A program made the translations under genes and the position numbers. 11,440 bases of DNA from contig CAZNWE010000106.1 of assembly GCA_964576715.1 (NCBI GenBank), forward strand, positions 1 to 11,440, read 5' to 3'. Shown one piece after another: positions 1 to 7,930 of this stretch; positions within the stretch are counted from its first letter, which is position 1, and each line of letters starts with the position of its first letter. The notes below the pieces were generated by a model that was not told the DNA's origin, did not search any database, and worked only from the letters and a program-made list of their open reading frames with translations. This stretch comes from SLRI01 sp964576715. GTDB lineage: Bacteria > Pseudomonadota > Alphaproteobacteria > Geminicoccales > Geminicoccaceae.

Positions 1-452
1 CGGGCGAGCTGGGCGGTCGCGGTATCGGCGACGAACTGGTCGAGATCCTTGACCAGCCGGCTGCCGATCAGCTTGCCGAGCAGGGCAGCGTCCGGCGCTT
101 CGTCCGAAAAGCTGTTGATCGCCCGGTAGAAGGCGATCCGCGACAGGGTGAAGGTGTCGAGATACTCGGCGTGGCTGGCGGTGCCGAAGTGATCCGCGGG
201 CCAGACCGCCGCCAGGCGCAGCCAGCTCTCGCCCAGAAAACCGACGATCGCCGCATTCGCCTGGTGCCACGCCGCCGTCACCCCGTGCTCGAGGGTGAAG
301 GCGTGCTCGGCCTGCACGGCGGCCCTGGCGGCGGGCAGGCCCTCGATGACGGTCAGATGCTCGACGCTCTGCACCGGCGCCGGCTCGCCCCGGGCCGGCA
401 GCGCCGCCAGCAGCAGGAGGATGGCGGCAGCGCGCAACACGATCGCTGACAT
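1..452 (-). CDS. Secreted protein of unknown function (C-terminus beyond window)
   Basis: An open frame of 150 codons reads leftward from the ATG at 452-450 and runs off the left edge without a stop, so the C-terminus is missing. It starts with a typical signal peptide: MSAIVLRAA, a Leu/Ala-rich core (ILLLLAALP), then a likely cleavage site near ARG-EP at about residue 22. The exported part is mostly helical in character, with tryptophans in AAWHQ, ESWLRL and AVWPADHF. I recognise no family and no catalytic motif. The start is supported by AGGGAG (465-470, complement) about 12 bases upstream. It is divergent from soxB, with 168 bases between the two starts, so both promoters should lie there. 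Export to the periplasm is inferred from the signal peptide. Confidence 0.72.
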   Translation of the reverse strand, partial: MSAIVLRAAAILLLLAALPARGEPAPVQSVEHLTVIEGLPAARAAVQAEHAFTLEHGVTAAWHQANAAIVGFLGESWLRLAAVWPADHFGTASHAEYLDTFTLSRIAFYRAINSFSDEAPDAALLGKLIGSRLVKDLDQFVADTATAQLA

Positions 453-582
453 GGTCGGCAAACACTCCCTCGACCGGTCTAAACCTTCGAGATGGCGTGG
501 CGCGGCGCCGACCGCCAGCGGCAAATGTCACGTATCGGTGCGGTTCGTGGCTGCCCGACGTTCTCCCGCTTTCCCGCGCCCC

Positions 583-603
583 GCCCCTGCGCTAGGCAGG
601 GGC
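583..603 (+). promoter_or_regulatory. Leader hairpin upstream of the soxB ribosome binding site
   Basis: GCCCCTGC (583-590) and GCAGGGGC (596-603) form a perfect 8-bp GC-rich stem closed by a 5-base loop (GCTAG). The hairpin ends 6 bases before the soxB Shine-Dalgarno GGGAGG (610-615). There is no T-run after it, so it is not a standard intrinsic terminator. It could stabilise the operon mRNA or affect ribosome access. I see no conserved core of a known riboswitch in 453-620. Confidence 0.45.
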
Positions 604-620
604 CGGAACGGGAGGGCCGG

Positions 621-1877
621 TTGCGCTATTCACTCGCGAGCATCGTCAGGGAGGGGCTGCGCGGCCAGGCGGGCTGGCAGCCGGCGTGGCGGGACGCCGC
701 ACCCAAGGAGCGCTACGACGTCGTCATCGTCGGCGGCGGCGGCCACGGCCTCGCCACCGCCTACTACCTCGCCAGGCTGCACGGCATCACCGACGTCGCG
801 GTCCTGGAGAAGGGCTGGATCGGCGGCGGCAATACCGGCCGCAACACCACCATCGTCCGCTCGAACTACCTGCTCCCCGGCAACGAGCCGTTCTACGAGC
901 ACAGCCTGAAGCTCTGGGAGGGCTTGAGCCAGGACCTCAACTTCAACGTCATGTTCAGCCAGCGCGGTGTCTTGAACCTCTGCCACTCCGACGCCCAGCG
1001 CGACGCCTATGCGAGGCGCGGCAACGCCATGCTGATGATGGGGGCGGATGCCGAGCTGCTCACCGCGGCCCAGGTCCGCCGCCTGGTCAAGGGCCTCGAC
1101 TTCGACAACGCGCGCTTTCCGATCACCGGCGGCCTCCTGCAGCGCCGCGCCGGCACCGCCCGCCACGATGCCGTGGCCTGGGGCTATGCCCGGGCCGCCT
1201 CGGCCCTGGGCGTCGACATCATCCAGAACTGCGAGGTCATGGGCTTCAGCCGCGACGGCACCGGCGATCATATCACCGCGGTCGAGACCAGCCGCGGCCG
1301 GATCGCGGCCAAGCGGGTCGGGCTCGCGGTCGCCGGGAACAGCACCCGGCTGGCCGAAATGGCCGGGCTTCGCCTGCCGATCGAAAGCCACGTGCTGCAG
1401 GCCTTCGTCAGCGAGGGGCTCAAGCCCTGGCTCGACACCGTGGTCAGCTTCGGCGCCGGGCACTTCTACATCAGCCAGTCCGACAAGGGCGGGCTCGTCT
1501 TCGGCGGCGATATCGACGGCTACGCATCCTATGCCCAGCGCGGCAACCTGCCCGTCGTCGAGCATGTCGCGGCCGCCGCCGTCGCCCTGTTCCCGGCCCT
1601 CGGCCGCGTCCGCCTGCTCCGCTCCTGGGGGGGTGTGATGGACATGACCCCGGACGGCAGCCCGATCATCGGCAAGCTGCCGATCGGCAATCTCTTCATG
1701 ACCGGCGGCTGGTGCTATGGCGGCTTCAAGGCGACCCCGGCCTCGGGCTGGTGCCTGGCGCACACCATGGCCACCGGCGAGCCGCACCCGCTCAACGCCG
1801 CGCTGCGCCTCGACCGCTTCGCCAGCGGCCGGGTGATCGACGAGCGCGGCGCCGGGCCGCGGCCGAACCTGCACTGA
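621..1877 (+). CDS. soxB: Sarcosine oxidase beta subunit (SoxB)
   Basis: Flavin-carrying beta subunit of heterotetrameric sarcosine oxidase (DAO/GlyOx fold), which oxidises the N-methyl group of sarcosine in the cytoplasm. I chose the TTG at 621, not the ATG 43 codons upstream. It gives 418 residues, close to the family length, and the family-like N-terminus RYSL...GWQPAWRD. GGGAGG (610-615) sits 5 bases before it. The dinucleotide-binding motif GGGGHG is at residues 38-43, followed by VLEKGWIGGGNTGRNTT. His182 in ARHDAVAW aligns, from recall of the Corynebacterium protein, with the histidine that covalently holds FMN; FAD is bound noncovalently in known enzymes. The C-terminal part has the typical SWGGVMDMTPDGSPIIG. 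It is the first gene of the soxBDAG operon, and soxD starts 18 bases after its stop. Confidence 0.96.
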   Translation: MRYSLASIVREGLRGQAGWQPAWRDAAPKERYDVVIVGGGGHGLATAYYLARLHGITDVAVLEKGWIGGGNTGRNTTIVRSNYLLPGNEPFYEHSLKLWEGLSQDLNFNVMFSQRGVLNLCHSDAQRDAYARRGNAMLMMGADAELLTAAQVRRLVKGLDFDNARFPITGGLLQRRAGTARHDAVAWGYARAASALGVDIIQNCEVMGFSRDGTGDHITAVETSRGRIAAKRVGLAVAGNSTRLAEMAGLRLPIESHVLQAFVSEGLKPWLDTVVSFGAGHFYISQSDKGGLVFGGDIDGYASYAQRGNLPVVEHVAAAAVALFPALGRVRLLRSWGGVMDMTPDGSPIIGKLPIGNLFMTGGWCYGGFKATPASGWCLAHTMATGEPHPLNAALRLDRFASGRVIDERGAGPRPNLH

Positions 1878-1895
1878 GCGGGTCGGGCACGCCAG

Positions 1896-2156
1896 ATGCG
1901 CATCACCTGCCCCTATTGCGGCGCGCGCGGCAGCGAGGAGTTCAGCTGCCACGGCAACGCGCCGCCGCCGCGCCCGGCCGATGACGCAGCCACCGCCGCC
2001 TGGGTCGATTTCGTCTACGTCCACGCCAATCCCAAGGGGCCGGTGCGCGAGCTCTGGCAGCATGTCCAGGGCTGCCGGACCTGGCTCGTCGTCAGCCGCG
2101 ATACCGCCACCCACGAGGTGCTCGAGGTGCGCCCGGCGAGCGAGGCTGGCCGATGA
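1896..2156 (+). CDS. soxD: Sarcosine oxidase delta subunit (SoxD)
   Basis: Small zinc-binding structural subunit (86 residues) of heterotetrameric sarcosine oxidase. It opens with MRITCPYCG and later has LWQHVQGCRTW. In the crystallised enzymes zinc is held by three cysteines and one histidine. The matching residues here are Cys5, Cys8, His56 and Cys60, in the same C-x2-C and H-x3-C spacing. It also has the usual AWVDFVYVHANPKGP segment. The ribosome binding site is weak (GGTCGGG about 12 bases upstream), which suggests coupling to soxB, 18 bases before. Its TGA overlaps the soxA start in an ATGA arrangement at 2153-2156, so translation of soxA is probably coupled. Confidence 0.96.
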   Translation: MRITCPYCGARGSEEFSCHGNAPPPRPADDAATAAWVDFVYVHANPKGPVRELWQHVQGCRTWLVVSRDTATHEVLEVRPASEAGR

Positions 2157-5143
2157 GCGGCAGCAGCCACCGCCTCGCGACCGGCGGCCGCATCGACCGG
2201 CAGACCACCCTGCCGTTCAGCTTCGACGGCCGGCGGCTCGCCGGCCACCCCGGCGACACGCTGGCCTCGGCGCTACTCGCCAACGGCGTCGACCTGGTCG
2301 GCCGCAGCTTCAAGTACCACCGCCGGCGCGGCATCGTCGGCTTCGGCGTGGAGGAGCCCAACGCCCTGGTGACACTCGGCCATGGCGCCCACGCCGACCC
2401 CAACAGCCGGGCGACCATGGTCGAGCTCCACGCCGGTCTCGCGGCCCGCTCGCAGAACCGCTGGCCGTCGCTCGGCCTCGACCTCATGGCGGTCAATGGC
2501 AGCTTCGCCCGCTTCCTCGCCGCCGGCTTCTACTACAAGACCTTCATGTGGCCGCCCAAGGCCTGGACCGGCCTCTACGAAAAGGTCATCCGCCGCGCCG
2601 CCGGGCTCGGTCGGGCAGCGCACGAGCCGGATCCGGACCACTACGAAAAGACCCACGGGTTCTGCGACATCCTGGTGATCGGCGCCGGGCCCGCCGGGCT
2701 CAAGGCGGCCCTCGTCGCCGGCCGGGCCGGGGCGCGGGTGATCCTCGCCGACGAGATGCCGGCCTTGGGCGGCAGGCTCAGGCACGAGACCCTGGCGCTC
2801 GACGGTGCCGCGGCCATGGCCTGGCTCGGCACCACCCTGGCCGAGCTCGAGGCCATGCCCAACGTCCGGCTGCTGCCGCGCACCACCGTGTTCGGCGCCT
2901 ACGACCACGGCAGCTTCGCCGCCCTCGAGCGGGTCGCCGAGCAGCTGCCCGAGGCGACGCGCGGCGGGCTGCCACGGCAACGCTACTGGCGGCTTCAGGC
3001 CCGGGCCGCGATCCTCGCGACCGGGGCGATCGAGCGCGGCATCGCCTTGCCCGGCAACGACCTGCCGGGCGTCATGCTGGCCTCCGCCGCCCGCGCCTAC
3101 CTGCACGAGCACGCCGTGGCGGCGGGCCACAAGCCCGTCGTCTTCACCAACAACCCGACCGGCTATGCCACCGCCGTCGAGCTGTTGCGGGCCGGGATCA
3201 GGGTCCAGGCCGTGGTCGACCCCGGCCCCCGCCTCGACAACCCGACCGTGCTCGAGCTGCACGAGGCCGGCGTGCCGTTTTACTGGCACAGCCGGATCGA
3301 GCGCGTGCTCGGCCGCCTGCGGGTCGAGGCGGTCGCGATGCGCGATGATGTCGGCGGCCTGCGCGCCATCCCGTGCGACCATCTGCTGTTGAGCGGCGGC
3401 TGGAACCCGACCTTGCATCTGGCGGTGCACAAAGGACTCCGCCCGCACTGGGACGAGACGCTGCAAGCCTTCCTGCCACCCGCCGAGGCCGGTGATCTCA
3501 CCGTGGTCGGCGCCGCCGCCGGCCGCTTCGAGCTCGAGAACTGCCTCGCCGACGGCGCCAATGACGCGGTCGAGGTCTGCAGCCGGCTCGGGCTGCAGCC
3601 CCGCACCCCGACCGTACCCAAGGTCGACGCGGCGGAGCCGTTCAGCATCACCCCGCTCTTTGCCGTCAGCGGGGTGCCGCGGCGCCCGGGCGACAAGGCC
3701 TTCGTCGATTTGCAGAACGACGTCACCGCCGGCGACCTGGCACTCGCCGCCCGCGAGGGCTACCGCAACGTCGAGCACGCCAAGCGCTACACCACCCACG
3801 GCATGGCCACCGACCAGGGCAAGAGCAGCGGCGTCGTCGGCCACGCCGTCCTCGCCGAGATTCTGGGCCGGCCGATCGGCGAGGTGGGCACGCCCGGCTT
3901 TCGCCCGCCCTACACCGCGGTCGCCATCGGTGCGCTGGCGCACCACCACCAGGGCCGCGACTTCGCGCCCACCCGCAAGACGCCGCTGCACGACGTCCAG
4001 GCTGCGCGTGGCGCCGTCTTCTTCGAAACTGGCCTCTGGCTGCGCGCCCGCTACCTCGCCCGGGGCAACGAGAGCATGGCCAAGGCGAGCCGGCGCGAGG
4101 TCGAGGCGGTCCGCTCGTCGCTCGGCATTGCCGACGTCACGCCCCTGGGCAAGATCGAGCTGCTCGGCCAGGATGCGCGCACCCTGATCGAGCGGCTCTA
4201 CTGCAACGGCTTCGCCACCCTCGCGCCCGGTCGCGCCCGCTACGGCCTGATGCTCCGCGAGGACGGCATGGTCATGGACGACGGCACCGTCTGGTGCCTC
4301 GCCGACGACCACTTCATGCTGACCACGACCACCGCCAACGCCGCCCCGGTGATGAGCCACCTCGAACTGCACCACCAGTATTTCTGGCCCGAGCTCGACC
4401 TCGCCTACGCTTCGGTCAGCGAGCAGTGGGCCGGGGTCGCCGTCGCCGGGCCGCGCTCGCGCGAACTGCTCGCGCAGATCGTCGACGAGCCGGCTCTCGA
4501 CGACCTGGCCTTCCCGTTCATGGCGGTCGCCGAGGGGCGGATCGGCGATGTCGTCTGCCGCATCGCCCGGCTCAGCTTCTCGGGTGAGCGGGCCTTCGAG
4601 CTCTTCGTCCCGGCCGGCTTCGCCGCCGACCTCTACGAACGGCTGATGCACGCCGGCGAGGGCATGGGGATCGTCACCTACGGTCTCGAGGCCATGGGCA
4701 CGATGCGCATCGAGAAGGGCCACGTCGCCGGACCGGAACTCGATGGCCGGACCACGCCCGCCGATCTCGGCCTCGCTCGGCTGCACTCCAGAAAAAAGCC
4801 GCATGTCGGTGCGGCGCTGTGCTACCGCGAAGGGCTCCTGGACCCCGACCGCCCGGTGCTGGTCGGCCTCAAGCCAATCAAGGCGCGCCGACGGCTGCGC
4901 GCCGGCGCGCATCTGGTGCCCGTGGGGGCCGCGGCGGTCCAGGCCAACGACCAAGGCCACGTCACCTCCGTCGCCTGGAGCCCGAGTGTCGGCCGCTACA
5001 TCGCCTTGGGCTTCCTCGCCCGCGGCGGCGAACGCCACGGCCAACGGGTCGATGCCGTCTTCCCGCTGACCAGGGAGCGCGTCACCGTCGAGGTCTGTCC
5101 GCCCTGCTTCGTCGATCCCAAGGGGGAGCGGATGCGTGGCTGA
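2153..5143 (+). CDS. soxA: Sarcosine oxidase alpha subunit (SoxA)
   Basis: Large alpha subunit (996 residues, normal for the family). It carries NAD+ and the folate-binding domain that passes the methylene group to tetrahydrofolate, giving 5,10-methylene-THF. In order: an N-terminal 2Fe-2S-ferredoxin-like fold (about 15-100, GDTLASALLANG, RSFKYHRRRG) that lacks cluster cysteines, as is usual here; a Rossmann domain with DILVIGAGPAG (172-182); a second nucleotide-binding part ending in LSGGWNPT (413-420); the conserved block FVDLQNDVTAGD (517-528) through YTTHGMATDQGKSS (546-559); and a C-terminal GcvT/aminomethyltransferase-like domain (about 608-990) with MRIEKGH (851-857) and ELDGRTTPADLGL (862-874). 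The ATG overlaps the soxD stop. No frameshift or truncation is apparent. Confidence 0.97.
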   Translation: MSGSSHRLATGGRIDRQTTLPFSFDGRRLAGHPGDTLASALLANGVDLVGRSFKYHRRRGIVGFGVEEPNALVTLGHGAHADPNSRATMVELHAGLAARSQNRWPSLGLDLMAVNGSFARFLAAGFYYKTFMWPPKAWTGLYEKVIRRAAGLGRAAHEPDPDHYEKTHGFCDILVIGAGPAGLKAALVAGRAGARVILADEMPALGGRLRHETLALDGAAAMAWLGTTLAELEAMPNVRLLPRTTVFGAYDHGSFAALERVAEQLPEATRGGLPRQRYWRLQARAAILATGAIERGIALPGNDLPGVMLASAARAYLHEHAVAAGHKPVVFTNNPTGYATAVELLRAGIRVQAVVDPGPRLDNPTVLELHEAGVPFYWHSRIERVLGRLRVEAVAMRDDVGGLRAIPCDHLLLSGGWNPTLHLAVHKGLRPHWDETLQAFLPPAEAGDLTVVGAAAGRFELENCLADGANDAVEVCSRLGLQPRTPTVPKVDAAEPFSITPLFAVSGVPRRPGDKAFVDLQNDVTAGDLALAAREGYRNVEHAKRYTTHGMATDQGKSSGVVGHAVLAEILGRPIGEVGTPGFRPPYTAVAIGALAHHHQGRDFAPTRKTPLHDVQAARGAVFFETGLWLRARYLARGNESMAKASRREVEAVRSSLGIADVTPLGKIELLGQDARTLIERLYCNGFATLAPGRARYGLMLREDGMVMDDGTVWCLADDHFMLTTTTANAAPVMSHLELHHQYFWPELDLAYASVSEQWAGVAVAGPRSRELLAQIVDEPALDDLAFPFMAVAEGRIGDVVCRIARLSFSGERAFELFVPAGFAADLYERLMHAGEGMGIVTYGLEAMGTMRIEKGHVAGPELDGRTTPADLGLARLHSRKKPHVGAALCYREGLLDPDRPVLVGLKPIKARRRLRAGAHLVPVGAAAVQANDQGHVTSVAWSPSVGRYIALGFLARGGERHGQRVDAVFPLTRERVTVEVCPPCFVDPKGERMRG

Positions 5144-5717
5144 ACCGCTCGAGGAACGACCGGCGCTGGCCGCCGCCGCGGGCTCCAGTGCCGGCACCGG
5201 GCCGGCCGTGGTCGAGCGCACCGATCGCTGCCTCATCCAGGTCGTCGCCCGACGCGGCCAGGAAGCGGCAACCGCCCGGGCGCTCGGGCTCGAGCTGCCG
5301 AGCCGGCCCAACAGCACCGGCACGGACGGCGACATCGTCACCTTCTGCCTGCGGCCGCGCGACTGGCTAATCGTCACCGCCGATCCGGCAGGCCGCCGCG
5401 GCGGGGTCGCGGTCGAGGCCCGCAAGCGGCTGCAGGGGATCGCCGCGGCGATCGACCAGAGCCACGGCCGGGTGGTTCTCGAGCTCGCCGGGTCCGGCAG
5501 CCGCGCGCTCCTGCAGCAGGGCTGCAACCTCGATCTCGACCCGGCGGTGTTCCAGCAGGGCGGCATGGCGCAGACCGGCATCGCCGGCATCGTCGTGCTC
5601 CTGCACTGCACGGGGGAGGATCGGTTCGACCTCTACGTCGCCCGCAGCTACACCCCGGCACTGGTCACCTGGCTCGCCCGCCACGGCGCCCGCGTGGCCA
5701 AGACCGCCCGCGGCTGA
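5136..5717 (+). CDS. soxG: Sarcosine oxidase gamma subunit (SoxG)
   Basis: Gamma subunit (193 residues) of heterotetrameric sarcosine oxidase, related to GcvT-type folds and structural in known enzymes. It is recognised by its C-terminal half: DQSHGRVVLELAG, a Cys-Asn-LDLDP segment, QQGGMAQTGIAGIVVLL, and the ending FDLYVARSYTPALVTWL, together with its place after soxA. It starts with GTG at 5136, inside the last codons of soxA (8-base overlap). AGGGGGAG lies just upstream. The nearby ATG at 5132 is in the soxA frame and hits the soxA stop, so it cannot be the start. The N-terminal 40 residues are the least conserved part. It is the last sox subunit of the operon; the GMC gene follows after 24 bases. 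Confidence 0.93.
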   Translation: MAEPLEERPALAAAAGSSAGTGPAVVERTDRCLIQVVARRGQEAATARALGLELPSRPNSTGTDGDIVTFCLRPRDWLIVTADPAGRRGGVAVEARKRLQGIAAAIDQSHGRVVLELAGSGSRALLQQGCNLDLDPAVFQQGGMAQTGIAGIVVLLHCTGEDRFDLYVARSYTPALVTWLARHGARVAKTARG

Positions 5718-5741
5718 GCCGAGGAGGCGACGCACCACGGC

Positions 5742-7349
5742 ATGACCGAGCGCTTCGACTACGTCATCGTCGGCGCCGGCTCGGCCGGCTGCGTGCTCGC
5801 CAACCGTCTTTCGGCCGTCCCCGGCACCCGTGTCCTGCTGCTCGAGGCCGGGCCCAGGGACAGCAATCCGTGGATCCACGTGCCGATCGGCTACTACCGG
5901 ACGATCTACAACCCGGCGACGGCCGTGACCTTCCTGACCGAGCCCGAGCCCGAACTCGACGGCCGGCAGATCCCCTGGCCCAGGGGCCGGGTCCTCGGCG
6001 GCTCGTCCTCGATCAACGGCCTCGTCTATGTCAGGGGCCAGCCCGAGGACTACGACCACTGGCGCCAGCTCGGCAATCCGGGCTGGTCCTGGGCCGACGT
6101 CCTGCCGATCTTCAAGGCGATCGAGGACACTCCCGTGGGCGACCCCGAGCGGCGCGGCCGCGGCGGCCCGCTCGCGGTGCGCGCCCCGGTCTACACCTCG
6201 GCCCTGAGCGATGCCTTCATCGCGGCCGCCGCAGCCGCCGGCATCCCCGAGAACCCGGACTACAACAGCGGCAAGCAGGCCGGCTGCGGCTACTTCCAGC
6301 ACACGGTGCGGGACGGCAAGCGCTGCAGTGCGGCCGTCGCCTATTTGCGCGAGGCCGAAAGCCGCGCCAATCTCGAGATCAGGACGGGCTGCCTCGCCCA
6401 GCGCATCCGCCTCGAGAGGACCCGTGCCGCGGGCGTCGACTACCGCCGGAACGGCCAGGAGCACAGCGTCGAGGCGGCGGCCGAGGTGATCCTTGCCGCC
6501 GGTGCGATCCAGTCGCCGCAAGTCCTCCTGCTCTCCGGCATCGGCCCGGCAGCCGGGCTCCGGGCGCTGGATATCGCACCCGGACACGATCTGCCGGGTG
6601 TTGGGCGCAACCTGCAGGACCATTTCCAGGTGCGCAGCATCTGGCGCTCGCCCCTGCCCGTCACCCTGAACGACGTCAGCAACAGCGTGATCAGGCGCGG
6701 CCTCGCCGGGCTCCAGTGGGCGCTGTTCAAGACCGGGCCGCTCACCGTCGGTGCCGGCCTCGTCACGCTCTTCTGGCAGACCCGGGACGAGCTCGCGACC
6801 CCGGACGTCCAGTTCCACGTGATCCCGTTCAGCGCCGACAAGCCGGGGCAGGGGCTGCACCGCTACTCCGGCTACACCGTCTCGGTCTGCCAGCTCCGTC
6901 CGGAAAGTCGCGGCGAGCTCAGCTTGCGCTCGACCGACCCGACCGAACCACCGCTGATCCGCGCCAACTACCTCTCGACCGAACGCGACCGGCAGACGAT
7001 GGTCCAGGGCCTCGAGCTGATCCGCCGGGTGATGCACCAGCCACCGATGCGCCCTTACGTTGCCGAGGAGATGCTGCCGGGGGCCAAGGTCGAGGGCGAC
7101 GCCGCACTCCTGGCCTTCATCCGCGCCACCGGCGGGACCATCTTCCATCCCTCCGGCACCTGCAAGATGGGGCCCGAGACCGACGCCATGGCCGTGGTCG
7201 ACGCCCGCCTTCGGGTACACGGCATCCAGGGTCTCAGGGTCGCCGACGCCTCGATCATGCCGACCGTCGTCTCCGGCAACACCAACGGCCCGACCATCAT
7301 GATCGGCGAAAAGGCCGCGGCGATGGTCCTCGAGGACTCGCGCGGCTAA
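5742..7349 (+). CDS. GMC-family FAD oxidoreductase (choline/alcohol dehydrogenase-like)
   Basis: A 535-residue glucose-methanol-choline family flavoenzyme that oxidises an alcohol with FAD. Visible features: the FAD-binding motif YVIVGAGSAGCVLANRL at the N-terminus with the acidic strand end LLLEAGP; the first GMC signature around GRVLGGSSSINGL (82-94); the second around GAIQSPQVLLLSGIGP (254-269); and the C-terminal block FHPSGTCKMG with His469, then SGNTNGPTIMIG with Asn513. The 44-residue spacing matches the catalytic His/Asn pair of choline oxidase. The ATG at 5742 has GAGGAGG at 5721-5727. It lies 24 bases after soxG on the same strand, so it is probably co-transcribed. That context suggests choline or a related methylated amino alcohol feeding the glycine-betaine/sarcosine route, but the family covers many alcohols, so I give no gene symbol. 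Confidence 0.93.
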   Translation: MTERFDYVIVGAGSAGCVLANRLSAVPGTRVLLLEAGPRDSNPWIHVPIGYYRTIYNPATAVTFLTEPEPELDGRQIPWPRGRVLGGSSSINGLVYVRGQPEDYDHWRQLGNPGWSWADVLPIFKAIEDTPVGDPERRGRGGPLAVRAPVYTSALSDAFIAAAAAAGIPENPDYNSGKQAGCGYFQHTVRDGKRCSAAVAYLREAESRANLEIRTGCLAQRIRLERTRAAGVDYRRNGQEHSVEAAAEVILAAGAIQSPQVLLLSGIGPAAGLRALDIAPGHDLPGVGRNLQDHFQVRSIWRSPLPVTLNDVSNSVIRRGLAGLQWALFKTGPLTVGAGLVTLFWQTRDELATPDVQFHVIPFSADKPGQGLHRYSGYTVSVCQLRPESRGELSLRSTDPTEPPLIRANYLSTERDRQTMVQGLELIRRVMHQPPMRPYVAEEMLPGAKVEGDAALLAFIRATGGTIFHPSGTCKMGPETDAMAVVDARLRVHGIQGLRVADASIMPTVVSGNTNGPTIMIGEKAAAMVLEDSRG

Positions 7350-7440
7350 TGCTCTGGTCACCGGCCTGTGAACGGCCGTGCGTCGCGCCATTGCTCAGTC
7401 TTGGTTACCCACAACGGGCCAAGCAACCGGGAGACCGCCC

Positions 7441-7911
7441 ATGCGCCGCCTAGTGATCGCTACCGCTATCGCCCTGCTCGCCGGCGCGGCGCGAGCAGAG
7501 ATGCCGCCCGAGCTCGACGGCTTCGCCATCCACCCGAGCGCGCATGCCTATCCGGTGCTGGTCGAGCGGCTCGACGGAGCGATAGAGGCGAGCCCGTTGA
7601 ACAAGCTTTCGGCGGCGAGTGCCACCATGGGTGCCAAAAGCCTCGGCATCGAGATCCCCGGCAACATGGTGGTCCACGCCTTCGCCCCGACCTTCGCCGT
7701 GCGGATGCTCGAGGCCAGCACCGCGGCCGGCTACGAGGCACCCTTGCGCTTCTACATCACCGAGAACGCCGACGGTACGGCGACCCTCGCCTACAAGCCC
7801 GCGACCGTCGTCTTCGCCCCCTACGCGGACGGCGGCGAGGCGCTGAAGGCCCTGGCGGCGGAGCTGGACGCGATCCAGAGCGCCATCGCCGAACAGGCGG
7901 TGGGCGGCTAG
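7441..7911 (+). CDS. Secreted DUF302 domain protein
   Basis: A 156-residue protein with a signal peptide (MRRLVIATAIALLAGAARA, cleavage likely after residue 19). The mature part looks like a DUF302 domain: an N-terminal VLVERLDGAIEAS helix, the segment IEIPGNMVVHAFAPTFAVRML in the place of the usual 'GNP..a..LM' block, APLRFYITENADG, then LAYKPATVVF. The biochemical role of DUF302 proteins is not settled. I use the ATG at 7441 rather than the frame opening 21 codons upstream, because it gives a clean signal peptide and has CGGGAGA (7428-7434) at good spacing. The 91-base gap after the GMC gene suggests a separate unit. It converges on the metallopeptidase gene with 19 bases between stops. Confidence 0.82.
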   Translation: MRRLVIATAIALLAGAARAEMPPELDGFAIHPSAHAYPVLVERLDGAIEASPLNKLSAASATMGAKSLGIEIPGNMVVHAFAPTFAVRMLEASTAAGYEAPLRFYITENADGTATLAYKPATVVFAPYADGGEALKALAAELDAIQSAIAEQAVGG

Positions 7912-7930
7912 CCGTGCCGAGCGACGTGCA

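Noticed and set aside
453..620. Riboswitch (glycine or folate class) upstream of soxB
   Set aside because: Apart from the single hairpin at 583-603 I see none of the conserved core sequence or paired architecture of these riboswitches.
630..2114. 494-codon minus-strand open frame opposite soxB/soxD
   Set aside because: Antisense shadow of soxB and soxD, with low-complexity composition and no recognisable domain.
2273..5611. 1112-codon open frame on the minus strand opposite soxA/soxG
   Set aside because: It is the antisense shadow of soxA and soxG caused by high GC at third positions; the plus-strand proteins are unambiguous family members, and the antisense product is low-complexity and Gly/Ala/Asp-rich.
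7362..7378. CGGCC/GGCCG hairpin after the GMC gene as an intrinsic terminator
   Set aside because: The stem is only 5 bp and there is no T-run after it.
5367..7391. 674-codon minus-strand open frame opposite the GMC gene
   Set aside because: Same GC-driven shadow; the plus-strand GMC protein has all family signatures.
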